Assembly (NCBI GenBank): GCA_947491025.1
Contig: CANLIC010000016.1
Location: 28,549 to 92,548 of the forward strand
Length of the DNA: 64,000 nt
Source of the DNA: Myxococcales bacterium
GTDB taxonomy: Bacteria > Myxococcota_A > UBA9042
Reading direction: 5' to 3'
In this document: positions 26,601 to 34,604 of the stretch, in pieces
How positions within the stretch are numbered: position 1 is the stretch's first letter
How the letters are laid out: every line of letters begins with the position of its first letter
The notes under the pieces: generated by a model
What the model was told of the DNA's origin: nothing
Database searches by the model: none
What the model saw: only the letters and a program-made list of their open reading frames with translations
Program-made: the position numbers and the translations under genes

Positions 26601-29600
26601 TACAGGGCATGGCTGAAGAGTGCCTCGCCCTTGGTGATAGCGACCGAGCCGATGGTCTTGTCTCCGTCTTTGAGGGTCACCGGTTGCGCCTCGACGTCGA
26701 CCGATGACGACGCGATCCGCACGTCGAGCGAGTCGCCGTTGAGCAGCGTCGCCTTGGTCGGCGCCGAGAACTGACCGATCGGCGGAATGGTATTGACCTC
26801 GTAGGTGCCAGCGCTGATCGCCGCGCTCTCGTTGCCGACCTCATCGGTGGCGATCGCGGTGAACGCGGTGCTGCCCTCGTTGGCGACCTTGGCCGTCAGT
26901 GCTCCGACTTTTGCGCTCGTCGTGGCGCTACCGACCTGGCTCGGTCCAGCGAGCATGACGACTGTCGCGTCCTCTCCTTCCATCGTGATGGCGAAGGAGA
27001 AGGAGCCGCCAGGAAGGCCGTCGAGGGCCACCTGCGCGGATCGCGAGAGGCAGGAAGTGGGCATGCCCGCCACGACCGGCGGTGCGATCGTCTTGATGAC
27101 GGGCGCTATCGTGTCGAGGAGGATGCGCCGCTTGCGCGTGTTGCTGAGTGCCGCCGTCTGCGACGACACCCAATTCGCGTTGACCGCCGCATCCTTGCCG
27201 TTCGGCAGCAACTCGGCGGTGACCGTATGCAAGCCGTCCGGGAGCGTCTTGACTTCGAGCGAGCCAGACAACGTTGCATCGATCGCCGACTCGACGACCT
27301 GCTTGCCACCATGGGCGCAGGTCGCGCCGATGATGTTGCCATTGTCGCTGCAGATTCGGAGTTTGGCGCCCGGCAGCACGCCGAGCAAGGCGACACTCAG
27401 CGTCTTGGTCGTGTTCTTTGCCCAAGGCATTGTGCACTTGCCTTGGTGGCAGAGCTCGGAGCCACAGTCGGCCTTGGTCGAGCAGGACTTCCCGTCGAGG
27501 CTGCTGGGCGCGACGATTCGGATTTCCGGGGCGTCCGCGACAACCACAACCGTCAGTGTGAGCGTGGCCGTGTTGCCCGCAGCGTCCGCCGTCGTCAGCG
27601 TAAGGCCGACTTTGGTGCCACCCGGCAGGGTGACCAGACCGAACGAGAGCGTGGCCGGCTGGCCGTCGCTGATGGCGCCGTGAACACCGGTCTTGGCGGT
27701 CGAGACCACCTTGCCTGTGTCATCGGCAACGCTGAGGTTGACGTCGCTCGTGGCGGGGATGCCGACAACTTGGACCGATAGCTGCAACTGAACACCGTCG
27801 GCCGGGTTCCCGTTGACGTCATCGGCAGCGAGGAAGAGGAGTTTGTTCGGGATGATGCTGAAGAGCTTAGGCGCCACGCGATCCACCGTGAGCGACACCG
27901 CTGCACCAACCGCCGCCTGCCCGGCTTCGTCCACGACGCTTGGCGTCAGGGTGCATTTGGCAGCATGTGGCAGCGTGATCGACGAAAAGACGGCAACGCC
28001 ATTGGCGACAGTCGCGGTCGCGGTCACTGTCGCCGCGAGGTCACAGGCGACCACGAGCGTGGCGGCACTGCCGTCAGCGGCGCCCGTCGTCGTGGCGCTG
28101 ACGTTGGCAATGCAGTCGGTGAGCCCAGGGATGCACGCTGCCTTGGCCAGATTCACCGCCTCGCCGTTGGTAAAGCCTTGCAGGGCGATGCCCGGTTGGT
28201 CGGCCTTGCGGGTGACCGTCAAGGCGGGGCTCACCCCAGGTGCCTCAGCACCCACAGGCAGAGCCGTAACCTGGAGAGTGTTGGCACCAATTTTGAGGCC
28301 GTTGACCTTGGCGCCATAGGTGCCATTGCCGGTGCTGGCAAAGGTGAGGCCATTGACCTCCTGCCCGTTGAGTACAAGGGTCATGGCGGCGCCGTTGACG
28401 GCCACACCGAGCGCCTTGTCGGTGACGCTGAGCTCGATATCCAGGCTATCGGCGGCGATGAAGACGTTCACCGCGGGCTTCAGCCACTTTACGATGGCGG
28501 CGTTCGACTGCAACGTGATGTTGACAATGACGTCCTTGCTCGCGTTGCCCAGCGAGTCCTTGGCCGAGGCCACAATGACGTTCGCGCCGGGCTGCAGGGT
28601 GACGGAAGGGAACGTCACGAGGCCGTTGCCCTTGACACTCTGGCAGGGCATTTCGAAGCCGTTGACTGTCGCGCAGACGGTCGAGGTCGTGATCTCGCTC
28701 TCGCCGCTCAGGCTGAAGACGACTTTGGTCTGGTAGCCGGGTGCGATGTCATCGCTGTCCGCGTCATTCTTCGGGTCGAGGATCTGCTTGGTCGGGATGG
28801 CCAGCGTCAGAACCGGCGGGTTGCGGTCTATGGCGATGATCCTGGTCAAGGTCGAGCACAAGCCGTCCGCCACGGCGTTGCCGTAGCTGTCGACAGCGTT
28901 GAGCTTGAGCTCGTACGTGCCGTGCGGGACCGGGACCGGGGGCGAGCCAACCGTCAGGGCCAAAGAGCCCGTGAAGGCGCCATCCTTAATCTTGCCGATC
29001 GGGGTATCGATGAAGGTCGCGCCGCCCTGGAGCGACAGCTTCGCCTCCACCACCGCCCCCTCGAGGCCGGTGGCCGTCGCGCCAACGGCCAAGGTCGCGG
29101 CAGCGGTCACAAAGCCCTCCGCAGGCAGCTTGATCGTCATGCACGGCGGCGGCAGACCGACCGTCAGCGCCACTTCGGGGCTCTCGCTGGGGTTGGCGCC
29201 ATTGTCGCGAGCGACGCAAACGACGCTGGTGCCGATCGCCGTGGCGTCGATCGACAGCGGCACGGCGAGCGTGGCGGCGCCGCCGCTGACGATGGCGGTG
29301 CCATTCGGAGTCGCCGGGTAGGGGCTTCCGGCCTGATTCGACCGACAGAACACGGAGACTTTGGTGCCATCGGCCGCGCCCTGAAGCGCGATGTCGAAGC
29401 TGGTCTCCAAGACCGTCGAGGTCGAAGCGTCGGTGTCGTTCTTGGCGTTGAGCACTGCGCCGGAGGCGGGCGAGGTGATGGTCAACTTGGCCTTGCTCGC
29501 GGCGACCTGGTAGCTGCGCTTGCCGGTGCCGGCCAGGCCGCAGGCGTTGGTGGCCTCCACCGTGACGTCCCAGGTCTTCGAGGTGGCGAAGCTGAGGTCG

Positions 29601-30748
29601 AACTCGAAGCCGCCATTGAGCTTCATCGAGGTCTTGCCGACCTCAACGCCGTCGACCTTGACCACGAGCTTCTCGATGTCGCTCGGGGTCATGGTGGTCG
29701 CGGTGCCGACGATGGTGACCTGCACGCCGTTGGCGTCGTTGCCGTCTGCGTCATCGGCCAGGGTCAGCAACGCCTTGTTGGGGGCCACGATGGCCACGTT
29801 CGGTGCGTCGGTGGTGACAGGCACGTCAAGTGCGTCGGATTGGCCCTTGGGGCGCTCGGCGTGGGCGTCGTCGACGACGATCGCGACGACGGTGGCGGTC
29901 TCGTTGATGACGCCGGTGGTGTCGGCGGCGACGGTCGCGGTGACGGTGGCCTTGCCGGCGACCAGGGCGACCTTGGGCGTCTCTTGAATCTTGCCGCTGA
30001 CGTCCGTCACGCGCAGCTGGGCGTGGGTGCAGTCGGGCGTCGTGGAGGTGATCTGGAAGGTCGCCTGCAGACCCGGCGTCGCCGGATCGGCGTCTTCGAC
30101 GATGCAGCCGTTGACGGGGACCAGAGCGGCCGTGCAGCCGTCGCCGCAGTCAAGCTTGGCGGCCTTGGCGGTGGTGACCTGGCTACCCGAGATCGTGGCG
30201 ACCACGGAGATCGCGCTCTGCGAGGCTGTGCACTCGAGGGTGACCTTGGTCAACTCGGCGGTGCCGCCGCTCATCTTCACCTTGCCGACGGACTTGCCGT
30301 CCACCTGTACGTCGACCTCGGTGCCTTCGGGCACGTTGATGCCGTTGATCTGGATGTCGATCTGGAAGCCCGGATCGGCGAGGCCCGGGTACTTGTCGAG
30401 CGAGAGGTCGAGGATCTCGGCGTCGACTGGGTCAACCAAGCCGTTGCCCTTGGCGTGGGCGATGTTGAAGGTCAGCTTGGCCTGCGGACCGGTGCTGTCC
30501 ACTTCGAGCCCGCCACCGTCGATTCCGGAGTCGACCCCAGCATCGACCGCACCGTCGACGCTAGCGTCAGCGCCGCCAGGGTTGACCGGCTTGTCATCGC
30601 CGCAGCCGGCGAGCGCGACGCTCAGCGCGAGCGCGACCAGCGACATGGCGCGGAGGCTGGCGCCGTCGGCGCGACAGGGAGCGAGATCGCCCACCTTCGA
30701 GGCAGAAAGCCAAGTCAGGGAGCTGGTCTTGACTGTCGAAAGCATCAT
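23615..30748 (-). CDS. Giant Ig-like/FG-GAP repeat lipoprotein
   Basis: A 2,377-residue lipoprotein. Start ATG 30748 (or 30745) follows GAGGTGAGAGG. About 40 residues later comes a lipobox helix, SLVALALSVALAGC, then an Asp/Gly/Ala linker. Residues ~80-1750 form many bacterial Ig-like/cadherin-like domains with a recurrent acidic start (LADDADGNDANGVQVTI, LAADDVNGNPADGVQLQL, GDADDAKANVGGYQVSTTF). A short Cys-rich insert, CSTKADCGSELCHQGKC, lies near 27450. The C-terminal ~500 residues carry FG-GAP/VCBS calcium-binding motifs (DVNGDGLQDAMLGG, DANGDGVGDLVVSFG, DFNGDGYPDLVIST). It is predicted to be outer-membrane anchored and surface exposed. It sits between the PqqD-like gene and the precursor gene on the same strand, which is unusual for a RiPP locus. 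Confidence 0.88.
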   Translation of the reverse strand: MMLSTVKTSSLTWLSASKVGDLAPCRADGASLRAMSLVALALSVALAGCGDDKPVNPGGADASVDGAVDAGVDSGIDGGGLEVDSTGPQAKLTFNIAHAKGNGLVDPVDAEILDLSLDKYPGLADPGFQIDIQINGINVPEGTEVDVQVDGKSVGKVKMSGGTAELTKVTLECTASQSAISVVATISGSQVTTAKAAKLDCGDGCTAALVPVNGCIVEDADPATPGLQATFQITSTTPDCTHAQLRVTDVSGKIQETPKVALVAGKATVTATVAADTTGVINETATVVAIVVDDAHAERPKGQSDALDVPVTTDAPNVAIVAPNKALLTLADDADGNDANGVQVTIVGTATTMTPSDIEKLVVKVDGVEVGKTSMKLNGGFEFDLSFATSKTWDVTVEATNACGLAGTGKRSYQVAASKAKLTITSPASGAVLNAKNDTDASTSTVLETSFDIALQGAADGTKVSVFCRSNQAGSPYPATPNGTAIVSGGAATLAVPLSIDATAIGTSVVCVARDNGANPSESPEVALTVGLPPPCMTIKLPAEGFVTAAATLAVGATATGLEGAVVEAKLSLQGGATFIDTPIGKIKDGAFTGSLALTVGSPPVPVPHGTYELKLNAVDSYGNAVADGLCSTLTRIIAIDRNPPVLTLAIPTKQILDPKNDADSDDIAPGYQTKVVFSLSGESEITTSTVCATVNGFEMPCQSVKGNGLVTFPSVTLQPGANVIVASAKDSLGNASKDVIVNITLQSNAAIVKWLKPAVNVFIAADSLDIELSVTDKALGVAVNGAAMTLVLNGQEVNGLTFASTGNGTYGAKVNGLKIGANTLQVTALPVGAEAPGVSPALTVTRKADQPGIALQGFTNGEAVNLAKAACIPGLTDCIANVSATTTGAADGSAATLVVACDLAATVTATATVANGVAVFSSITLPHAAKCTLTPSVVDEAGQAAVGAAVSLTVDRVAPKLFSIIPNKLLFLAADDVNGNPADGVQLQLSVQVVGIPATSDVNLSVADDTGKVVSTAKTGVHGAISDGQPATLSFGLVTLPGGTKVGLTLTTADAAGNTATLTLTVVVVADAPEIRIVAPSSLDGKSCSTKADCGSELCHQGKCTMPWAKNTTKTLSVALLGVLPGAKLRICSDNGNIIGATCAHGGKQVVESAIDATLSGSLEVKTLPDGLHTVTAELLPNGKDAAVNANWVSSQTAALSNTRKRRILLDTIAPVIKTIAPPVVAGMPTSCLSRSAQVALDGLPGGSFSFAITMEGEDATVVMLAGPSQVGSATTSAKVGALTAKVANEGSTAFTAIATDEVGNESAAISAGTYEVNTIPPIGQFSAPTKATLLNGDSLDVRIASSSVDVEAQPVTLKDGDKTIGSVAITKGEALFSHALYQTLADGSHTLTATISDACANTSIIATSPTTVSVDTQAPTLTIATPTAAQAFGDADDAKANVGGYQVSTTFTTGGAKSWKVELGTDCDANFAGCAGFAQVAAGDVTNAGGAEPAVFVTVPFGKTKQYSLRVSATDVSGNVTSVERGFAVQLSGCLVSVSGLPASGIVNTALCAKPGQNCASVKLPLQASFVGPCGNIDALQVLVDGAAKDSKAPANSAATLEITVTDGTKPKVEVKALEGASTKGSTGESSLVVDLTHPVASFIAGTVLGATTPASGSTNLVGQTVDRDTGKNGHQVHLLLQTVDAGLSGGKFVSVKETVAGADLSAGLGLPSNFAASGTVATELKFVTLKEDAANTVEATVADAAGNTGKATIAIEVDWVPPAAIQLAAFDSAKGDLNPRRPFAKLNFAAVAEDGASGGAADKYEVAYSRAEITKDNFDNACKASALPKTVLPKPGAPGAAEAVVVEGPDGRAATDACKFATLTDNGTTKYFFAVRAVDAAGNAGAISNVLSTADLRLRYAKWTSTVAPWNQPYTFAHPTFIGDVNGDGLQDAMLGGRNGAKSCVVYGHANADLSVADLDIKAQSAATHTCFDNTVALGVQTVGLDANGDGVGDLVVSFGQGSGVKREVHVYLGEKGKALATTPALKVTNITYNVVAGIRALAAVGNMNGDVATGNKPIQDFAFTVTATPSVLEERVFVVPGSTSWSTASPKTLDIESATDRATHNVLLIKRSDYAGTPAFGIGLSGGGNILRDNNGTGQQFDDLLIVQNAGTQGIYIVRGRSWTGATNVLLSNNLDSGSADDKSAAVLRPGFTGINTFQSPILVEYDGDGIPDIAVAHAPANEVTYLHWASGKAIDGVASGIVPLNASLLPGQSDFYKTNNGFAKVAPVQFIYPAGDFGNVGDGSTAIASVRPSWSVGGRLTVGVRSALVRTGSAAGTTRSYEVEDWSIPNVFAPGATTMGNFTLATNGDFNGDGYPDLVISTYSSGLAILAY

Positions 30749-30930
30749 CCTCTCACCTCTGGCGCGTGCCGCCCTGCCCGTCGCGCCTGGGGGGCCGGCG
30801 CGTGGTCGGATCGACTCAGCGCGCGGCTCATGAGGGGAGCGCGCCTGTAGTCGAAGCCGTGGGAGTGTGCCACGGTCAGCACGCGATCGCAATCTTGGCT
30901 CGGATGTCCGGATTGCCTTGGGCTCGACCA

Positions 30931-31278
30931 TCACGGCGCGCCCTGCGGTGTGTGGTGAGAACCTGCGACGGGCCGCAAGATCCCCACCGCGGCGAGCGAT
31001 CCCAGGAAGGCGTCGACATCGGCGGCGATCGCCGAGGGTTCGCCGGAGAAGCGCTGCGTCAGCTGCACCACGAGGTCGTCGCGGTCAACGCCATCACCGG
31101 CCAGCGCTTCGACGATCGCGGCGCCGGTTGGCGAGGCGACTCGGTGCATCGAGCGATCCGGCGTGACGAGGAAAATTTCGCCTGCGACGCGGCGCCAGGC
31201 GACCGCTGGGTGGAGCGCAAGCCGGCCGGCAACGGGCTCTGCGGCGATTTGGGCGACGGGAGATGGGGCGTCGGTCAT
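30931..31278 (-). CDS. PqqD-like peptide-leader-binding (RRE) protein
   Basis: A 115-residue protein. ATG 31278 has GGAG seven bases upstream. The winged-helix RRE pattern is clear: WRRVAGEIFLVTPD, then VASPTGAAIVEALAGDGVDR, then LTQRFSGEPSAIAADVDAFL and LAAVGILRPV, as in PqqD and lasso B1 proteins that present precursor leaders to modifying enzymes. It is first in the leftward gene series, 182 bases before the giant lipoprotein. Together with the radical SAM enzyme and precursor downstream it defines the locus as peptide-modifying. Confidence 0.85.
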   Translation of the reverse strand: MTDAPSPVAQIAAEPVAGRLALHPAVAWRRVAGEIFLVTPDRSMHRVASPTGAAIVEALAGDGVDRDDLVVQLTQRFSGEPSAIAADVDAFLGSLAAVGILRPVAGSHHTPQGAP

Positions 31279-31415
31279 GTCTGGCTCCAGGGGGCCTTGG
31301 GCGGGTCCCCGTTCGCTTGGTTGCGGGTGGCAGCGGCGAAGATCATTGCCGAGGGAGATCTGCGTGGACGTTGATGAGCGTGGTCCCGGTTCGGTTCGGT
31401 TCGAGAGGAGGTTCG

Positions 31416-31598
31416 ATGCAGACGGTCGTGCCCGTCGACTGGGGCTGCCGTGGCCGTGCGCGCTGCTTGGCGAAACAGCGAGCCTGCAAGCGAGCCTTCC
31501 GGCCCAACTTGGCTGTAGCGATGGTCCAATTTAGCCGCGTTCGACGGGCAGCCCCGTGTGATCGGCTGGCCCGCCACCCGCACGCTCTGCTTCGCTGA
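31416..31598 (+). CDS. Possible small ORF antisense to the tsaB end (doubtful)
   Basis: The ORF encodes a basic, Cys-containing ~60-residue peptide starting MQTVVPVDWGC. It has a strong ribosome-binding-like GAGAGGAGG upstream and lies divergent to the PqqD-like gene. Its 3' part overlaps the tsaB end in antisense. Composition is that of random high-GC translation (many Arg), and I recognise no family. Confidence 0.15.
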   Translation: MQTVVPVDWGCRGRARCLAKQRACKRAFRPNLAVAMVQFSRVRRAAPCDRLARHPHALLR

Positions 31599-32319
31599 TT
31601 CCGACGTAGTGGGGAACCAATCCGGTCCAGTCCATTGAATTCTTAGATGCTTCGGCGGCGCCAAACAAGAGTGCCGCGTCCGGTGCGGCGATGACGATCG
31701 CGGCGCCCGAGGCCTCGCGAAGCGGCGCAGCGAGGTGCGCGAGCTCGGGGCAGAGGACGATGGTCGTCTCTGCGGGCAGGTAGGGGCCGTCCCAGCCTGC
31801 CAGCAGCGCAGTCAATGGGCGCTCGACGGTGGCGACCTCAGGCGGCGCCTCGAGGCTGTCTGAGGCCAACCAGGCGTCGTAGACGTGAAGGGCGCGGCTT
31901 GGCATCAAGACCCGCAACGACCCCTTGGCTCCAGCGGCCCGGGCGGCGGCGCCGAGCAGCGCGCTCGAAGTCACGGGGCGCGTCGAAGCGCCGGCCATCC
32001 AGGCGAGAGCGCGGGCGGTCGCCAGGCCAAGGCGCAGGCCGGTGAAGCTGCCGGGGCCGACATCGCAGAGAACGAGCTGGACCTTGCGGAGGGCGTCGGC
32101 GCCGGCCAGGGCCAGAGCGGCGGGCAACAGGCGGCGCGGCTGCCCACGGCGCCAACGCTGGCGCCAGACGCGGCGGCTGCCATCCTCTGCCTGCCACGCG
32201 ACCTGTTCGATGTCGGTGGAGGTGGAGATGGCGACGATGGTCGGCGCCGCCCCAGGTGCCGTGCGGCCGAGCGGCGTCAGCGTCTCGAAGGTGAAGTTGG
32301 CACCTGCGCCTGAGTCCAA
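31531..32319 (-). CDS. tsaB: tRNA threonylcarbamoyladenosine biosynthesis protein TsaB
   Basis: The protein carries the TsaB hallmark CDVGPGSFTGLRLGLATARAL after an ASKHA-type first strand (IVAISTSTDIEQVAW). TsaB partners TsaD/TsaE in making the t6A37 modification of ANN-decoding tRNAs. The start is uncertain: no ATG or GTG precedes the conserved region, and the TTG at 32319 is the nearest usable codon. The frame stays open further upstream into rseP. The first strand has Ser where IDTS-type family members have Asp. It lies downstream of rseP on the same strand, a gene pairing seen in myxobacteria. Confidence 0.82.
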   Translation of the reverse strand: MDSGAGANFTFETLTPLGRTAPGAAPTIVAISTSTDIEQVAWQAEDGSRRVWRQRWRRGQPRRLLPAALALAGADALRKVQLVLCDVGPGSFTGLRLGLATARALAWMAGASTRPVTSSALLGAAARAAGAKGSLRVLMPSRALHVYDAWLASDSLEAPPEVATVERPLTALLAGWDGPYLPAETTIVLCPELAHLAAPLREASGAAIVIAAPDAALLFGAAEASKNSMDWTGLVPHYVGISEAERAGGGPADHTGLPVERG

Positions 32320-32474
32320 GACCAGAGGCGGCAGCGGGCGAACCCCAACGGCTGGGGGCGCCTCGGCCGCGTCTGCGCACGGATGTGGCGGGGCTGGCGG
32401 GGGCGGCTGCAGCGGCGATGTCCTCCGTGGCGGCCTGGCTGCCAGGTCGCCGCGCGACGTGCAAAGGGGGCGGA

Positions 32475-34328
32475 CTAGCCCTGGACGAAGGAGGCGATGA
32501 GGCGCTGGACGTCGTTCATCATGACGACGACGAAGAGCAGCCCGAGGAAGGTCATGCCTGCGTAGGCGGCGATCATCCGGGTGCGGACGCTCACGGGCTC
32601 GCGCCGAACCGCTTCGATCGCCAGAAAGAGCAGGTGGCCGCCATCGGCGATCGGGATCGGCAACAGGTTGATGATCGCGAGGTTGACGGAGAGCCACACC
32701 ATGATGTGGAAGAAGAAGCCCCAGCCGAGGTCCGCAGTGCGTGAGGCGAGTTGGGCCATGAAGATGGGGCCGCCGACCTCCTTGACCGGGAGATGGCCAC
32801 GGAAGAGGCCGGCGACCGCAAGCACGGTCATGCGGAGCGCGTCGGCCATCGATTCGCGGGTGTGCAGCAGCGCGTGACCGAGGCGGTCGACGTTCTCGAC
32901 CTCTTCTGGCGGCTCGCTGCCTTGCAGGGCGCCGGCGCCGAAGTTCAGGCGCGGCCGCTCGTTGGCGTCGAGCGTCGCTTGCAGTTTGACCGGGACGTCC
33001 AGCTCGAAGAAGCCGGCCCGGAGCGCACCCTCGCGGCCCGGCGCGTCGGCGTAGACGCGCGCCAGCAGCGGTTCAGCTGGGGCCTTCGCGCCGGCGAGGG
33101 CGTCGCGATCGGCCGGGCGCAGCTCGCGGCGGATCCGCAGCTGGACGGGCTTTTCGAGGGCGGCGCGCAGTCGGGCCAACAGCTCGTCTGGGCTGAGGCC
33201 GCGGCTCTCGGGAGCGACTCGCACGTCGTCGTAGCCATGCTTGAGGCGGTCGAGCAGCGCGACAAAGCTCGGCGTCGGTTTGCCGTCGGCAGCCAGCAGT
33301 CGGTCGCCTGCCCGCAGGCCGGCACGCGCGGCGGGGCTGTCCTTCTCGACGTAGCCGATGGCGTTCTGCGCCGCGTGGAGCCCCAAGTCTTCGGCCGACG
33401 AAGCCGGCAACGTCACTTCGCGGTGGGCGGTGGTGCGGTGCAGGACGCCGTCGTGGTTGCTGATGTCGTCCTTGGTCAAGGGCGCGTCGTGGCGCAATGG
33501 GGCAAGCGTCAGGCGCAGGGTGCCGCCGGGTCGGCTGCGCTTGGCCCCATCGAGCGCCGCGCGGAGCTGCCAGAAGGTGGCGATGGGGGCGCCGTCTACG
33601 GCGACCACGCGCTCGCCGCTGCGCACGCCTGCCGCAAACGCTGGCCCGCCGGCGTCGACAACGACGATGGACGCCTCGGCGTCGGGCGCGACTTGGACGC
33701 GGCCAACGGTGTCGACGACGCCCAGCTCGGCCATTTTGACTTCGCGGCGCGCCTCGGGCTGAACCTGAAAAACCTTGCGCTCGCCATCTCGGTCCACGAC
33801 GACGCGGGTTTGCATCCCGGGGCGCGCTGTGATCGCGCTGCGGAAGGCGATGAAGCTGTGGACCTCTTCGCCCTCGACTTCGAGGACACGGTCGCCGCTG
33901 CGGAGGCCGGCGACGTCGGCGGGGCCGCCGGGCATCACCGTGCCGAGCCGGGTCGAGGCGACGCGGCCATCGACGATCAGGGAGCCGCCGAACAAGATCG
34001 CCATGGGCAGCAGCAAATTGGCGATGGGGCCGGCGGCGACGATCAACGTCCGTCGCCACACCGGCTTGGCCGAGAAGGAGTCGGGGTCAGGCGGTCCTTC
34101 GTCTTCCCCACCCATCGGGTCGTCGCCGAGCATCCGGACGAAGCCGCCCAGCGGGAGGGCCCGGATCGCATACTCCGTGCCGTTGCGCTCCCAGGCGAAG
34201 ACCACCGGGCCGAAGCCGATGGAGAACGAGAGGACCCGCACGCCCATCCAGCGCGCCACGATGTAGTGGCCGAGCTCATGGAAGAGCACCAGCGGGACGA
34301 GGAGCAGCAGGAAGTAGACGATGAACAT
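32475..34328 (-). CDS. rseP: RseP-type site-2 intramembrane metalloprotease
   Basis: A 617-residue M50 protease. ATG 34328 starts directly at the first transmembrane helix, which holds the zinc motif H17-E-L-G-H21 (LVLFHELGHYIVARW). GPIANLLLPMAILF and, near the C-terminus, NLLPIPIADGGHLLFL supply the second helix and the third-ligand region. At least two PDZ-like domains lie between (VMPGGPADVAGLRSGDRVLE; SPAARAGLRAGDRLLAADGK), with a further GERVVAVDG segment. It should cleave membrane-embedded regulators such as anti-sigma factors. The length exceeds E. coli RseP (about 450) because the PDZ/periplasmic part is expanded. tsaB follows. Confidence 0.93.
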   Translation of the reverse strand: MFIVYFLLLLVPLVLFHELGHYIVARWMGVRVLSFSIGFGPVVFAWERNGTEYAIRALPLGGFVRMLGDDPMGGEDEGPPDPDSFSAKPVWRRTLIVAAGPIANLLLPMAILFGGSLIVDGRVASTRLGTVMPGGPADVAGLRSGDRVLEVEGEEVHSFIAFRSAITARPGMQTRVVVDRDGERKVFQVQPEARREVKMAELGVVDTVGRVQVAPDAEASIVVVDAGGPAFAAGVRSGERVVAVDGAPIATFWQLRAALDGAKRSRPGGTLRLTLAPLRHDAPLTKDDISNHDGVLHRTTAHREVTLPASSAEDLGLHAAQNAIGYVEKDSPAARAGLRAGDRLLAADGKPTPSFVALLDRLKHGYDDVRVAPESRGLSPDELLARLRAALEKPVQLRIRRELRPADRDALAGAKAPAEPLLARVYADAPGREGALRAGFFELDVPVKLQATLDANERPRLNFGAGALQGSEPPEEVENVDRLGHALLHTRESMADALRMTVLAVAGLFRGHLPVKEVGGPIFMAQLASRTADLGWGFFFHIMVWLSVNLAIINLLPIPIADGGHLLFLAIEAVRREPVSVRTRMIAAYAGMTFLGLLFVVVMMNDVQRLIASFVQG

Positions 34329-34604
34329 CGCGATCCCTGGGCGTGGCGGAGGCCGTCCTCTGCTGCGCGCCCGCCGCGAGGATACAGGGAAAGGCAGTGG
34401 ACGCCAGCCCCCTCGTGCTGCACAACCGCGCAGCGTGCCGCTGGATTCCCGGTGGTTGCGCCGACCCTGGAGGTTGATGGCGGGGCGTGAGCGCCGTACA
34501 GTCGAGCGTGTTGGTGGCTGCGCTGCCAGAGCGGGCCACCGTCGAGCGACCACTACCGGTGGACGGCAGCGCCTCTGCGGCAAGCGACGCGAGACCGAGG
34601 AGCG

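Noticed and set aside
27965..30850. 961-codon open frame antisense to the giant Ig-like lipoprotein
   Set aside because: Composition is the Gly/Arg/Val-Asp pattern expected from reading a high-GC gene backwards. It has no ribosome binding site or domain, whereas the minus-strand gene has a lipobox and FG-GAP motifs.
31387..31403. CGGTT triple repeat upstream of the doubtful small ORF
   Set aside because: Only three short copies in GC-rich sequence; no palindrome or promoter context supports a regulatory role.
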